Source: Ovis canadensis (taxonomy: Eukaryota; Chordata; Mammalia; Artiodactyla; Bovidae). Taken from it: a stretch of DNA of 64,000 nucleotides. Made by a program: the position numbers and the translations under genes. How positions within the stretch are numbered: position 1 is the stretch's first letter; each line of letters starts with the position of its first letter. Positions 21,806 through 32,589 of the stretch are shown in pieces. The stretch spans positions 29,156,501 through 29,220,500 of the forward strand of contig NC_091251.1 in NCBI RefSeq assembly GCF_042477335.2, given 5' to 3'. The notes beneath the pieces were generated by a model. The model was not told where the DNA came from. It made no database searches and was given only the letters and a program-made list of their open reading frames with translations.

Positions 21806-21935
21806 GGAATGAAGGAAATGAATGGCAACCCACTCTAGTATTCATGCCTGGAGAATTCCATGGGCAGAGGAGCTTGGCTGGCTACAGTCCATGGGGTTGC
21901 AAAGAGACAGGCACGACTGAGAGGCTAACCCTTTC
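21806..21935 (+). mobile_element. Bov-A SINE monomer
   Basis: gaatggcaacccactctagt through gacaggcacgactgagaggc. The tRNA head is absent. The 5' end near 21806 is diffuse. Confidence 0.85.
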
Positions 21936-22180
21936 ACACACTTTCATAGGCTACATTGTTGTATACAGCAGCTGAATATTATCGCTTACCTGTTCTGGAA
22001 ACAGAAATATCTTCACACACACTTCCCTGGCCCTGACAGGTAAGCAAACAGACGCAGAGAGGTTAAGATTTTCACTGGACTCACAACTCAGCTGCTGTGC
22101 TAGGTTTGGATCCAGCCAGCCTGATCACAGCCTCCACGCCAGAAGCTCTTTCCCAATGATTTCTGCCCCTTTATTATGTT
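21936..22180. other. Non-coding stretch with MIR-like piece
   Basis: gacgcagagaggttaagatt (about 22050) resembles an antisense MIR segment. No gene. Confidence 0.4.
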
Positions 22181-22191
22181 AACATACCTAT

Positions 22192-22401
22192 TGTTGTTGT
22201 TTAGTCTCTAAGTTATACCCGACTTTGCCACTCTATGGACTATAGCTCGCCAAGCTCCTCTGCCTGTGGGATTTTGCAGGCAAGAATACTGGAGGAAATG
22301 GAGTTGCCATTTCCTTCTCCAGGGGACCTTCCCACCTGTTGGATCAAATGCCTCCTGCATTGGCTGGTGGATTCTATACCGCTGAGCCACCCAGGAAGCT
22401 G
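22192..22401 (-). mobile_element. Bov-tA SINE, minus strand
   Basis: Antisense tail tgttgttgtttagtctctaa, body caggcaagaatactggagga with gttgccatttccttctccag, antisense head ccgctgagccacccaggaag. Flanks aacatacctat (22181-22191) and aacgcacctat (22402-22412) form a likely aged 11-bp target duplication. Confidence 0.85.
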
Positions 22402-22454
22402 AACGCACCTATGCTTCCAGGCATAGTCTAAACACTTTCTTTTTTACATGCAGT

Positions 22455-22835
22455 TTTTTACATGGTCTGCTCTGGTTGCTATAACAAAACACCGTGGACT
22501 CTGTGTCCTAACCAGCAGAGGAGTTTCGCTCAGTTCTGGAGGATGGAAATCTAAGACTAACATGCCAGTTGATTCAGTTCCTGGTGAGAACTATCTTCCT
22601 GGGTGGGGGAATGCCTTCTTGCTGTGTCTTCCCTCACATGGCAGGAAGAGAGAAGGAAAGAGGGTTCTCTATGTGTCTTCTTGTAAGAGCACTAATCCCA
22701 TCACAGGGGCTTTACCCTCCAGATCGCACCTGAACAATTCTTCCCTAAAGGTCCCATCTCCAGATACCATCACAACGGGGGTTAGGGCTTCAACACATGA
22801 ATTTGGGGAGGACATAAGCATTCTAGAACCCAGTC
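22455..22835 (-). mobile_element. MLT1/MST-type MaLR LTR, antisense
   Basis: Order: tctgctctggttgctataac, gttctggaggatggaaatct, tcttgctgtgtcttccctca, agagcactaatcccatcaca, accatcacaacgggggttag, acacatgaatttggggagga. This is the reverse of the MaLR LTR order. An ancient solitary LTR; no internal coding region is seen. Confidence 0.8.
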
Positions 22836-22844
22836 CACACAACA

Positions 22845-22960
22845 ACTCTATGAAATATGTCCTCTTATTAGTCCCACTTTACAGATGAGAAGTCGAGCCA
22901 CCCTGAGGCTAAGTTACTGGGCTAAGGTCATGCAACCAACCTGGGAGGTAGGAGCTACTG
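22845..22960 (-). mobile_element. MIR SINE, minus strand
   Basis: cccactttacagatgagaag and ctaagttactgggctaaggt with catgcaaccaacctgggagg follow the antisense MIR order. Confidence 0.65.
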
Positions 22961-22979
22961 TTGAGACAGGTCTCCAGGT

Positions 22980-23215
22980 ATTTGCATTCAACTCTCTGGT
23001 CCTCTCCACTCAGACATCACCTCCTCCATGAAGCCTTCCAGGACACCCAGACTGACAGCTCCCCCTCCTGTTTCTGCAGCATTGCCTATATCCCTGTTGA
23101 ATTAGAATGGCCTGGTAACTTGTTGCCCATCCCCACTGCCCACTGGATTTCAACGTCGTTCCCTTCACTGCATCTCCAGTCACCATTCTTGGCACAAGGT
23201 GGATGCTTTGCCTGT
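22980..23215 (+). mobile_element. L2 LINE 3' region
   Basis: acatcacctcctccatgaag with ccttccaggacacccagact is the typical L2 phrase; cattcttggcacaaggtgga lies near the expected 3' end. Confidence 0.6.
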
Positions 23216-23809
23216 ATCTATGCAGAGGATGTCTCCAAAACCCGTGGTCTCCTCTGCCATCAGGCCCCAGACAGCCTGGCAGGCCAGTGAGGAGGAACCT
23301 ATGTGCTGGGACATGGGCCACCTCCCTATCAAGCCAGGCCTTCCAGGGTGAGAACCACTTGGCTTTCTGTGACTTGGACTGTGGCTGGGATGCTAGGAAC
23401 CCCGCAAAAGCCCACCTGAGCCTGTGGAAATGTAAAAGTCAGAGGGTTTTATTGCCCTTTTAGGAGTCTTTAGACAGTTCCTTCTGGAAATAATTTTAGA
23501 CATCAACAAAAGCCTAGAGGTATCCAGAGCTCGGCAAGGGACCGAGAGGGAGGCAGGCCTGGCCTCCGCGACCAGCTGCTCCACCCAAGTGTCGGGCCAG
23601 GAGGAGGTTTATTAGGTGCTGGCTCTCCATCCCAGAGACCTGCTCATAACTGTCCCCAGCTTTTTTCCTTGGGCTGAGTGCCCGTTCCTCAAGAGTGGGT
23701 CATGGAGGGAGAGGGGGATATGGAGCATTCTATCTGAATTCACCCAGGGTGTATGTGCTTGGACGGGCTGGAGGCTACTGATGGGGAAAAGACTGATGCT
23801 CGCTAGCAG
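23216..23809. other. Non-coding stretch
   Basis: No gene or repeat recognised with confidence. Confidence 0.45.
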
Positions 23810-23925
23810 CCCGGGTTTGAGACCCAGATCTGCCACTTCCTTGTCTAACACTTGGGAGCAAGTCTTGACTCTCCAGGTCTTCGTTCCCTCATCGCTCAAA
23901 CGGGGATTGTAGTATCAGAGGGTAA
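23810..23925 (+). mobile_element. MIR SINE, 5' half
   Basis: gggtttgagacccagatctg, ccacttccttgtctaacact and tcgttccctcatcgctcaaa correspond to MIR head to core. Confidence 0.6.
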
Positions 23926-24571
23926 CGATGCAGGTTGTCAGAGAGTGGAACTTTGGAAGTGTCTGCATAACTCAGGCACACCACCGACAGAGTTCCTCAG
24001 GCTATGACTGATGGTCTAAACAAACTCAGACCTTGGCATCAAGAATAATAAAAATATGAACTTTGGCCCTGCCTTCTAGAGTCTACACCCTAACATGCCT
24101 TCACCACCCTGGGGGTGTTTCAGGCATCGTGTGCTGAGCTGGGAGTAGACAGGTGGGACAGAAGCCATCAGAAGCCATCCTTCTAGTGCAGGATAATGGG
24201 GGCCTGGAGCGATGCTGCAGGGAGAGGCAGGGCTGGGGAGATGTTGAGGGCTGAGGACCAACTCTGGGAGGTGGGACCGGACAGCACAGGGCCTCTTAGC
24301 TGTCGGCAGGAAATTATTCTTCATTTCCTAGAATTTTGTAGAGGGTGGTGGATGGGGAGTAGAGAAGTGGAGTTGAGGCCCCCATTTCTCCACAGGCCCT
24401 GGGAAGAGCACCCTCAGATGGAGGGACTCTCAGGCAGCTCTGAAACCATGTCCTTCGTGTCTGTCAACCCTTGCTTTCTTGCCCAGAAATCTCCGTGCTT
24501 TGTTGCAATCACAGTGAACCTGTTAAGTGTTGTCTTGGGTGTCTCTGTCAATGCTCCTTTATTTTCCATCC
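23926..24571. other. Non-coding stretch
   Basis: No recognised element. A plus frame of 126 codons (24196-24576) shows no domain. Confidence 0.45.
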
Positions 24572-24583
24572 ACTAAACAAGCG

Positions 24584-24829
24584 TGGCTCCCCAGGTGGCT
24601 CAGTGGTAGAGAATCCACCCGCCAATGCAGGAAATGCGAGTTCAGTCCCTGGGTCGGGAAGATCCAGGGACTGAGAAGGGGTCGAGTGCAATCCCTGGGT
24701 CGAGAAGGAAATGGAAACCCACTCCAGTATTCTTGCCTGGAAAATCCCATGGAAAGAAGAACCTGGTGGGTTACAATCCATGGGGTTGCAAAGGGGTCAG
24801 ACATGACTTAGCAACTAAACAACAACAAA
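24584..24829 (+). mobile_element. Bov-tA SINE with internal duplication
   Basis: Head tggctccccaggtggctcag, then two copies of the 'tccctgggtcg' block (about 24646 and 24690), then the Bov-A body and the tail acttagcaactaaac. The repeated block makes it about 35-40 bp longer than a standard Bov-tA. Imperfect flanks (actaaacaagcgtg, actaagcacgtg) may be the target duplication. Confidence 0.85.
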
Positions 24830-25945
24830 ACTAAGCACGTGTTTTAGAGGGCCGAGAATGCTGCTCCGCTTAGACCTCAGCATCTGGCTTAATTTCCTGG
24901 GGTGTGTGTGTTTATATATAAATATATATGATTTTTAAAAAACTTTTCTCATGACAGGGAAGGCCTATTGGCTTTTACTCTTGGAGTAGATGCTTCTATT
25001 CAGAAAGAGACGAGGTTGGTCTTCTTTGTCCCTATCACCAACTCTGCCAAAGGCTGCGGGACAGGCTCCTTGTGGAGACAGACCTGCCCTGCCCAGTGCC
25101 GGGTGATGTGTCTGGCGCCCTGTGCACAGGCCGAGGGCCACAAGCCCTGGTGCTGGGCCCCTTGACCTCTAGTCAGAGAACCGACACCTCGTGGAGATCA
25201 TCCGGCTTCAGTCCTCAGAGGAGGAGGGGATGTGGTGGTCTTTCTCCCTCTCCTTCCCACTGCCCATCCCCCACCTCATGGGGCCTTGCTCTGAGTGCCG
25301 GCTGGAGGGAGGGCGCCAAGCCACACGTTCAAGGGGTCCCAGGATATAACTGGCTTTCCTTTGAAATCCTTCAGCTGGCGAATGTTCTCAATAAAACCAG
25401 ACTGGGATTGGAGCACAAGCCTTCAGTAACACTTAGCTCATGAGTGAAACCAGACAGAGGGTAATGCTATTGGTTCCACGTGGGGAATCTGGATTTTAAA
25501 TCAATTTGAAATCCCATTTGGAGAATTTCTTCTGGGTGGAAATTTGAGCGCCGCCTTTGAGAGAGTGAGGTCAGGTTGGCCCACAGAGGCCAGGAATGAC
25601 TTCGATAGGAAGCCACCCGTGGGATGGAAAGAGTTCGCAGGAGCTCATAGCAAGGGGGGAAAGTCCGGCGAGAATGGAATCCAGTCTGGAAGACTGGCGT
25701 AGGGCTGCACCAGGCCAACTTGGGCTCAAATTACCACACAAATACTGGAAAGAAAGTGTTTACTACCTCAGAGCTCAGCTGAGAGACAGAAGAGGAAAGG
25801 AAGGAGAAAGAAAAAAAGGAAAACAAAACACGCATGCCCCTTCTCTGACACCGCAGGCACTATGTGAACTGGCTGCATTAACTCCTGGAGGAGTGAGTGA
25901 GTGTGTGTGCGCGCGGGCCATTATACCCGTGCCCAACAAGTGCTC
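24830..25945. other. Non-coding stretch
   Basis: A (TG)n/(TA)n patch lies at about 24902-24930. The rest is unique. Frames up to 150 codons (25596-26048 plus) run into the next SINE and show no family. A GTGTGTGCGCGC run lies at about 25902-25915. Confidence 0.45.
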
Positions 25946-25956
25946 ATTTGTACTGT

Positions 25957-26173
25957 TCTGTGCTGAGGTGCTCAGTCGTCGTGCCCGACTCTTTGCAACC
26001 CCATGGACTGTAGCCCACCAGGCTCCTCTGTCCATGGGGATCCTCTAAGGCAAGGATACTGGAGTGGGTTGCCACGCCCTCCTCGAGGGGAACTTCCTAA
26101 TCCAGGGATTGTGAACCCAGGTCTCCCATACTGCAGGTGGATTCTTTACCAGCTGAGCTACCAGGGAAGTCCA
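25957..26173 (-). mobile_element. Bov-tA SINE with perfect 11-bp TSD
   Basis: Antisense tail ggtgctcagtcgtcgtgccc, body gtagcccaccaggctcctct, antisense head ctttaccagctgagctacca. atttgtactgt flanks it exactly (25946-25956 and 26174-26184), fixing the boundaries. Confidence 0.92.
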
Positions 26174-26229
26174 ATTTGTACTGTATCCACTGATAAACCT
26201 TCACATTAGTTAAATATCCATTATCTCAC

Positions 26230-26500
26230 AGCCCTTCAATGGGCCTCTTCACCTCCCAGGATTCTGTTTCACCATCTGTCCAATGTAGATAATTCCCCAT
26301 CCAGAATCCACATGGAGGGAGGAAACAGGCAGGGTGTTAGCATCTATAGCCACGGATCAAATCCAGTGTTAACACAGACCAGCTGTGTGAAATGCTTCCC
26401 TCAGTCATCCAGCAAGTCTAACTTCACCTTTCTGGCTCTTGGTTTTCCCACACATAGAATGGGTCAAAACCAGGGGCACATACTGTGGGGTGTTTGCTGA
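26230..26500 (+). mobile_element. MIR-like pieces
   Basis: attctgtttcaccatctgtc (about 26260) and a fuller copy about 26340-26470 (ggatcaaatccagtgttaac, ttttcccacacatagaatgg) both point to plus-strand MIR. Confidence 0.5.
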
Positions 26501-26725
26501 AGGTATGCAGAGCAGTGGTTTCTGTCCAGCAGCCATCCAGGCCGGCACAGCTAACAACAGCTCGGACAGAGGGTGGTCTTAGGAAGGACAAAGGCGGCTG
26601 ACTCCCTCTTCTCTAGGGATCCACTCTGGGTTTGTTGGTGAAAACGATGAGCTATGGAGCCAAAGACAAGGGTCTTGCACAGCACAGCAAATACAGCCAA
26701 TATTTTATAATGACTTTAAATGGAG

Positions 26726-26938
26726 TATTGTTGTTGCTCCGTCTTGTCGGACTGTTTATGACGCCATGGATTGTAACCCTCCAGGCGCCTCTGTCCATGG
26801 GATTTCCCAGGCAAGATTACTAGAGCGGGTTGCCATTTCCTTCATCAGGGTATCTTCCCAACCCAGGGACTGAACCTACATCTCCTGCATTGGTGGGCGG
26901 GCAGGCTCTTCCTTACCACTGAACCACCAGTGAATCCC
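26726..26938 (-). mobile_element. Bov-tA SINE, first in a shared target site
   Basis: Antisense tail tattgttgttgctccgtctt, body gggttgccatttccttcatc, antisense head accactgaaccaccagtgaa. Left flank ttaaatggag (26716-26725), right flank ttaaatggag (26939-26948). Confidence 0.9.
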
Positions 26939-26948
26939 TTAAATGGAG

Positions 26949-27230
26949 GATGCTGCTGCTGCTGCTGCTAAGTCATTTCAATTGTGTCCAACTCTGTGCG
27001 ACCCCAGAAATGGCAGCCCACCAGGCTACACTGTCCCTGGGATTCTCCGGGCAAGAACACTGGAGTGGGTTGCCATTTCCTTCTCCAATGCATGAAAGTG
27101 AAAAGTGAAAGTGAAGTCGCTCAGTTGTGTCCAACTCCTAGCGACCCCATGGACTGCAGCCTACCAGGCTCCTCCATCCATGGGATTTTCCAGGCAAGAG
27201 TACTGGAGTGGGATGCCATTGCCTTCTCCA
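26949..27230 (-). mobile_element. BOV-A2 SINE, second in the same target site
   Basis: Left edge is the antisense (GCT)n tail at 26951-26971, followed by two antisense Bov-A monomers joined by a GAAAG-rich linker, ending gatgccattgccttctcca. Flanked by taaatggag at 26940-26948 and 27231-27239. It therefore shares its target sequence with the Bov-tA to its left. Confidence 0.92.
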
Positions 27231-27339
27231 TAAATGGAGTATAATCTATAAAATATTGAGTTATTATGTTGTACACCTGCAACTAACATTGTAAATCAGA
27301 TATTACATCAATTAAAAAAACAGAAAAAGGTTTAAATGT

Positions 27340-27480
27340 CCCACCTTCTGTCTCTATGACTGCTTTGGGCAAGTCTCCTAATCATTTTGGGCCTCAGTTT
27401 TCCCATCAACAGGGTGGAACTAGGCACATCTCTACGTTCCGGGAATGCTTGGAGTAGGGCCAGATGTGAAAGTTGCCACC
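27340..27480 (+). mobile_element. MIR SINE fragment
   Basis: gactgctttgggcaagtctc and gcctcagttttcccatcaac match the MIR core region. Confidence 0.6.
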
Positions 27481-27689
27481 GATACTATTCAATTAGGTTC
27501 TGTCTTAACACCTGCCACCAGAAATAGAGGCTCAAAATATGGGGGAAAATGGCTGGGTCTCTGGATTTGGTGACAAGTGATTCCTTGAAACATGTGACAC
27601 CCTCCCTTGGCACAGTATAGGGAACACGGTGAAATTTTAAATGAAGTTTGGCTACACACAGCGTGATTAAGAGCTCAGGCAGGTCCTTC

Positions 27690-28350
27690 CCTCTTTCCTC
27701 CTGGAAAGCCTCACAAATCTAGCCAAACAGCTTACATGATCATTACAGTGCATTGACATCCAACGCTGTTCCCATTAAATGCATTCATTAGCTTGCAAAC
27801 GTTCAATAAAAGCCCTTTGGATAGCTTCTTACTCCTCACCCCCTCCCTGGGTTCCCTATCAAAAGACGCCCCCAACTTTCCTTGCCGTTGTCAAAGACCT
27901 CCCCCAGACCCCCACCAGACTGTCACCTACTAGGCTAGAGTTTCTGCTGCATGGAGAAACTGTCTTCAGAAAGATATAAATAGGGCTAATTTAAGTATCT
28001 TTATGACCGTGGCTCCACCAAGGGCCGAGCGACAAGATAAAGAGATTCCTGAGACTTTTCTTCAAAAGTGACTTCATGTCTTAGTTATCTCCTCTTTGAG
28101 AGCAAATGTCTTTCAATTATGCCACGCCTGCGAGCAGGAGGCATGGAATTTATGCTTGAAATGTCCCCCATTCACCAGTGATTCAGGTTTGTTTGTGCCA
28201 TCGACGAATCTTTGTGCTGGCAGTGCTGATGTGCAGAGAACGTGGTTTGATTTCACATAGAAAAGCTCCCCATTCAGCGTGACTTTCCAGGTGTGCTGTA
28301 GCACAAAGGGCTTGATGTTCCGGTAATTTGTTATTGAAACTCAAAGTCAA
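27690..28350. promoter_or_regulatory. Candidate conserved non-coding element
   Basis: About 660 bp free of recognisable repeats and of long frames. It holds an AGATAA site (28035-28040), its reverse TTATCT (28085-28090), a FOX-like TTTGTTTGTG (28188-28197) and several TAAT cores near 27775-27790. The clustering and repeat exclusion suggest an enhancer. This is inference without alignment. Confidence 0.3.
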
Positions 28351-28725
28351 TCATATGGCTTTTGAGGCCCCCTCTGCCTGCTGTGTTCATCCCCACTCTA
28401 CCTGAATGCTGCATTGCTGTAGAGGCAGGGCATGGAGGTCAATGCCAGAACTCCTGGGCCACTGGCTAGTTGAGGTGCCCTTGGGCAAGGTGTCTGACCT
28501 GCCCACAGGGTTGCTCTGGGATGAAACAGAAGTGGATGTTGTCCTGGGAACTGTGCAGTGCTACACAGATGAAACGTTTCTCTATCTTATCTGCCCGCTG
28601 TCTTCCATCTGCTCGCCTCTGATGTTTTAGTCTGAATCACAGCTAACACTCATACCAAGCAATAACTGAGGGACTTCTGGACTGTTCTTTCTGTCCAAAC
28701 GACTACATATTAGTTGCATTACCCA
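28351..28725. other. Non-coding stretch
   Basis: No recognised repeat or gene. Confidence 0.45.
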
Positions 28726-28908
28726 TGGTTTTTCCTGGTGCTAATGCAGCAGATGCAGGTTCGATCCCTGGGTTGGGAAGGTCCCCAGAGAAGGAAATGG
28801 GAACCCACTGCAGTATTCTTGCCTGGGAAATCCCATGGACAGAGGAACCTGGTGGGCTATAGTCCATGGGGTTGCAAAGAGTTGGACATGACATAGCAAC
28901 TAAACACC
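28726..28908 (+). mobile_element. Bov-tA SINE, intact B box
   Basis: The head is partly lost, but GGTTCGATCCC, the pol III B-box-like motif, is intact at 28758-28768. Body caacc-type block replaced by gggaacccactgcagtattc; tail ggacatgacatagcaactaa. Confidence 0.85.
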
Positions 28909-29494
28909 TCCAGCAGTTTTCCCAAGAGGGTTGGTTTGTGTTTTGCCTCAAGGGCTTCAGGGACCCATAGGAGTGAATGAAAGAAAACTTCTGGCTAGTG
29001 TGGCAGCCCCTGGAGGACGAGAGCCCCTCAATCTGCTGGGGAAGGGAGAGACTCCAAAGTTGGCATGAAGGGTATTACTCCCAACTAAGGATTAGTTACA
29101 TGAAAGCTCAGAATTCTGCTGGTCTCTGGGAGGAGACAAGGAAACCTCTGGTTTCTGTCAGTGAAGCCCCGATTCCACCCGAGGAGCCCTTGGTAACGAG
29201 AGCTCTGTTTCCCTGATAAGACTTGGGTAGTGATGGCAAGGTGAGCTTCCTGTCCCCGTGGCATAGATGACTGGAATGCAGAGAAAGCTCTGATCCTCTG
29301 AAGAGGCTGGACTGGCTGGTTCACACTGCTGATTAGCAGGTGTGTTGACAAACTTTCTAGAACATTTTCATGGTGAGAAAGTTGTGGGGGGGAAAAAGAC
29401 TCCTAATGTTAAGAATAGCTAATAATTCAGGCATTCGAAATACACACGTCTATCATCTTTATATAAGTCCCGTGAACTGATCGTTTTTATCCTC
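28909..29494. other. Non-coding stretch
   Basis: Nothing recognised; frames up to 88 codons only. Confidence 0.45.
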
Positions 29495-29585
29495 ACTGTG
29501 CTCAAGCTTGCAGCTCAGAGGGATGAAATGACTTTCCCAAGATCACATAACACAGGACAGACAAGATCCATAGCAGGGCCTTTGC
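29495..29585 (-). mobile_element. MIR SINE fragment
   Basis: gagggatgaaatgactttcc with caagatcacataacacagga follows the antisense MIR phrase 'gttaagtaacttgcccaaggtcacac'. Confidence 0.5.
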
Positions 29586-29860
29586 CAGGATTCTACACTA
29601 GCCATCTACTCCAGCTGGTTGTTATTGTGGCCAGTGTGGCTACAGTTTGGGCATCGTGGGACAGCTGAGTGGCCGGGTTGTGGCATGGGACAAGCTGTCC
29701 CGCAAAGCCAAGGGAAAGCCCTGCTGAGCCCTTCCAGGTATCCCACCTGGAGGCTCTGTTGAAACAGGGCACTCAGCCTATATCACACAGGTACAGAGAT
29801 GGGTGAGCTGCAGGCAGAGCTGTGTGGTCCCAGCTCCCAGAAGCAGAGGCCTGAGCCTTG
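29586..29860. other. Non-coding stretch
   Basis: Nothing recognised. Confidence 0.4.
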
Positions 29861-29972
29861 CGAATTGTTGTTGTTTAGTTGCTAAGTCAGGTCCACCTGC
29901 CCTCCAGGCTCCTTCTGTCCATGAGATGTCCCAGGTAAGAATACAGGAGTGGGTTGTCATTTCCTTCTCCAT
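29861..29972 (-). mobile_element. Bov-A SINE fragment, minus strand
   Basis: attgttgttgtttagttgct, then ctccaggctccttctgtcca and gggttgtcatttccttctcc. A central deletion removes part of the tail block. No head. Confidence 0.8.
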
Positions 29973-30456
29973 CCCTCCTAGGGCCCTCACACCCCAAGCA
30001 CAAACCCTGGCAGGACCCAGTATCTTGTGGGAGCAGAGCCTGAGGCCCCTTCTTGCTGCCTTTAGCTTGGGCTCAGGGCTTGAGTGAGGAGAGGGGGAAA
30101 GGACTCTGGCCTCCCACACTCCTGTCTTTACAGTGAGGACCTTCATGATCAACAGAACCTCTACTGAGAATCACCCCTACAGGAACTTAAAGATCATTTT
30201 CTGAGCCCCTGACACTGGGGGGTATACTGTGCACTTGAGAAGGTTCCCAATAACAAGAGATGAGGAAGATGGACCTCCCCTCAGGCAGTCACACGCATCC
30301 TGGGGAGAGGAGTGAGGAGGAGGATGTGTGCGAATGGTGCCAGAGAGGCGCCTGCATGGGGGTTTTTGGAATGCATTACAAGCAGTGGAGACAAAACAGG
30401 AGATGGTGTCAGTGCCCGGAGACAAGGGCTCGAGCCTTTTCTCTGCCTGGATGCAG
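29973..30456. other. Non-coding stretch
   Basis: Nothing recognised; frames here are shadows or short. Confidence 0.4.
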
Positions 30457-30469
30457 CTCTTACAACCTT

Positions 30470-30686
30470 GTTGTTTTATCTCAGAGTCGTGTCCAACTCT
30501 TTGTGACCCCGTGGACTGTAGCCCTCCAGACTCCTCTGTCCATGGGATTTCCCAGGCAAGAATACTGGTGTAGGTTGCCATTTCCTCCTCCAGGGGATCT
30601 TTCAGATCCAGGGATCGAACCCTCGTCTTCTATGTCTCCTGCACTGGCAGGCAGATTCCCTCACCACTGAGCCATCTGGGAAGCCC
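30470..30686 (-). mobile_element. Bov-tA SINE, minus strand, intact B box
   Basis: Antisense tail agagtcgtgtccaactcttt, body ccatgggatttcccaggcaa, antisense B box gggatcgaacc at 30611-30621, head ctcaccactgagccatctgg. Flanks ctcttacaacctt (30457-30469) and ctcttctaacctt (30687-30699) form an 11/13 target duplication. Confidence 0.9.
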
Positions 30687-30699
30687 CTCTTCTAACCTT

Positions 30700-32039
30700 A
30701 AGAAGTCACTTTAAGCTCTTCTGTGCTCCATTTTCCAGTCTGCCAATGACGGTTTTCAATTAGAACAGAGGCTTTCAAACGTGCGATGGGCTCAGCAGCA
30801 CTTGCTCTGGGAGGCAGAAGGATCTATGAGCTGATGTCATTGCTGATCTGGAGGCAGGAGCCTCCCTGCTCCTGGGAATCCAGTCTGCAGAATTGTGGGG
30901 GAGAGGGTCTATGAGGTGCTGGGCCAGCCCAAACATCCTGAATCCTCTAGCAGGGACGATACAGTTTCAGTGGTACCTGGAGTGTCAACCAGCTTCCCAC
31001 TCTGCCTCGTGTGGTTACATTGCCTTGGCCTTGGGGATCAGGTAAGGATCTCTGGGTGCAAATAATGAAAATGGCTCTGGGTGACAAGACAAAAGGAAGA
31101 CTTGGGGGCACCACGGACTTGAAAGAGGTGCAGAACCTCTGGATCTCAGTAGCTTTGGAGGCTTCAGAAGAGGAAGGTGGTAGAACATCCCTGAATGTTG
31201 CCCCCAATGTGCCTCGACCACAAACAGCCACCAATCTCTGTGGCTCTTGTTCAGATTCAGGTCCCCACAAGAGAGAATGTGATTGGTCCAGCAGGGTCAG
31301 GTGTTCACCCCTGGCCCAATCAACTTTAGCCAGGGCTGCGGGATGCCACTTGCCTATCTTGGGAGGCTTCCAGAGAAAGAGAAGTCCTGGTATTGTGGCA
31401 GCATTATCACTGGGTGGGTATACTGGTATACACACTGGATATATACCCCAGTGATACTGTCCATTCCTGGAAGATAAAAGTCATGGCTGAAATCTACATT
31501 TTAAAATGCCTCTCCCAAAGCAAAGCAAATTGCTCCAAGTCCAAAATATGGGCACAGAGATTTGGTTTCAGGGGTGGTGGGTGGGAGAATTTTTTTCTCT
31601 GTTTCCGCAATTGCAAAAACCTACAACTTTATGATGTGGGCAGAGCAATTTCATCCATTTTATGGACAGACCAGTCAAAACATACACCTCACTGGTCCTG
31701 GGAGTAGTGAATTTGAAAAATCTGAGTGTGCCTTTGAACGAGGAGGAAAGGGTGTGTGTATGGCATCCACAGAATCGAAAAGCATATCCAGACAGGCACC
31801 AAAAAGAGGAAATGACACTTATTGTTTGAATGTTTGCCACTTTAAATGTCCTGTGTTAATAAGAAGAATAATAAACCAATGGTTCAGGGATTTCTAATTT
31901 TCTCTTGCTCTCAAAAATTAGCATATTTTTTTCCATTTTCCTAAATTGCTACCTTTTAGATAATGTGTATATAATTACTGAATGCTCCCTAATTCCACCC
32001 AAACTCACTCTTTGTTAGGCTGGCTGACTTTGCCTGTAT
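30700..32039. other. Non-coding stretch
   Basis: Contains a plus frame of 147 codons (31011-31454) and a minus frame of 162 codons over the same bases, neither with a recognisable domain. No young repeat. AT-rich at 31840-31990. Confidence 0.4.
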
Positions 32040-32589
32040 GCTGTCAGATGCTGGTGAGATTTTTCAAAGCACTGTTATGATTGATATAATTAAATCGAGA
32101 CAAGGCTTCCATCTTGCTTTTTCCCCTCTTTCCTTTCCTTTCCTTCCTCCCCTCCCCATTGTGGCAGAGTTGAGAGAGAGAGAGAACATGAGTTGTCTTT
32201 GATTTGTTGGAACCGCTTTAGCAGGAGGCGCAGTATCCGCTTTTCGCTCAAAGAACTTAATAAAACACCCAGAGCAAACTTCAGGCTGAATTGTTCTCGT
32301 CAATTACTGGTGCGGCCTAGGGTTTCTCCTCGTTAATTGCTGCGAGCAGGGAAGCCTTACTCAGTGCACAGTGTACCCAAGCATGTATGGAGTTTAATGA
32401 ATCATAGTAACTCTGCACTCCAAGCAATTAGGTAAATCTAGCTGTTAGTTAGTGAGGCATAAAATAAATTTAATCTCTCTTCTAAAAAATCAATTATAGT
32501 GCTGTAATGTATAATTCAATTTGGGTCATGCTACATAAATTTTCTGTTTTTAGTATGTTTTTAAACTGGTGGTTATTAGATTTTGCAAG
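32040..32589. promoter_or_regulatory. Candidate conserved non-coding element
   Basis: No recognisable repeat apart from a pyrimidine tract (32104-32160). Contains a PBX/HOX-type TGATTGAT (32078-32085) and homeodomain cores CAATTACT (32301), TTAATTGC (about 32333) and GCAATTAG (about 32424). Density of TAATTA-type cores and absence of repeats resemble developmental enhancers. Inference only. Confidence 0.35.

Larger units (their letters stand above)
26665..27331 (+). mobile_element. L1 LINE 3' end carrying two SINE insertions
   Basis: L1 3' UTR sequence up to gactttaaatggag (26725) resumes at taaatggagtataatctata (27231) and ends in tgtacacctgcaactaacat and an A-rich tail near 27313-27331. 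Two SINEs occupy the gap. Nothing here encodes ORF2. Confidence 0.85.

Noticed and set aside
22455..22835. 146-codon plus frame at 22448-22888 as a gene
   Set aside because: It lies almost wholly on an antisense MaLR LTR.
31011..31454. Overlapping plus (147) and minus (162) codon frames as genes
   Set aside because: Both cover the same bases and neither shows a recognisable domain; chance in GC-rich sequence is the simplest reading.
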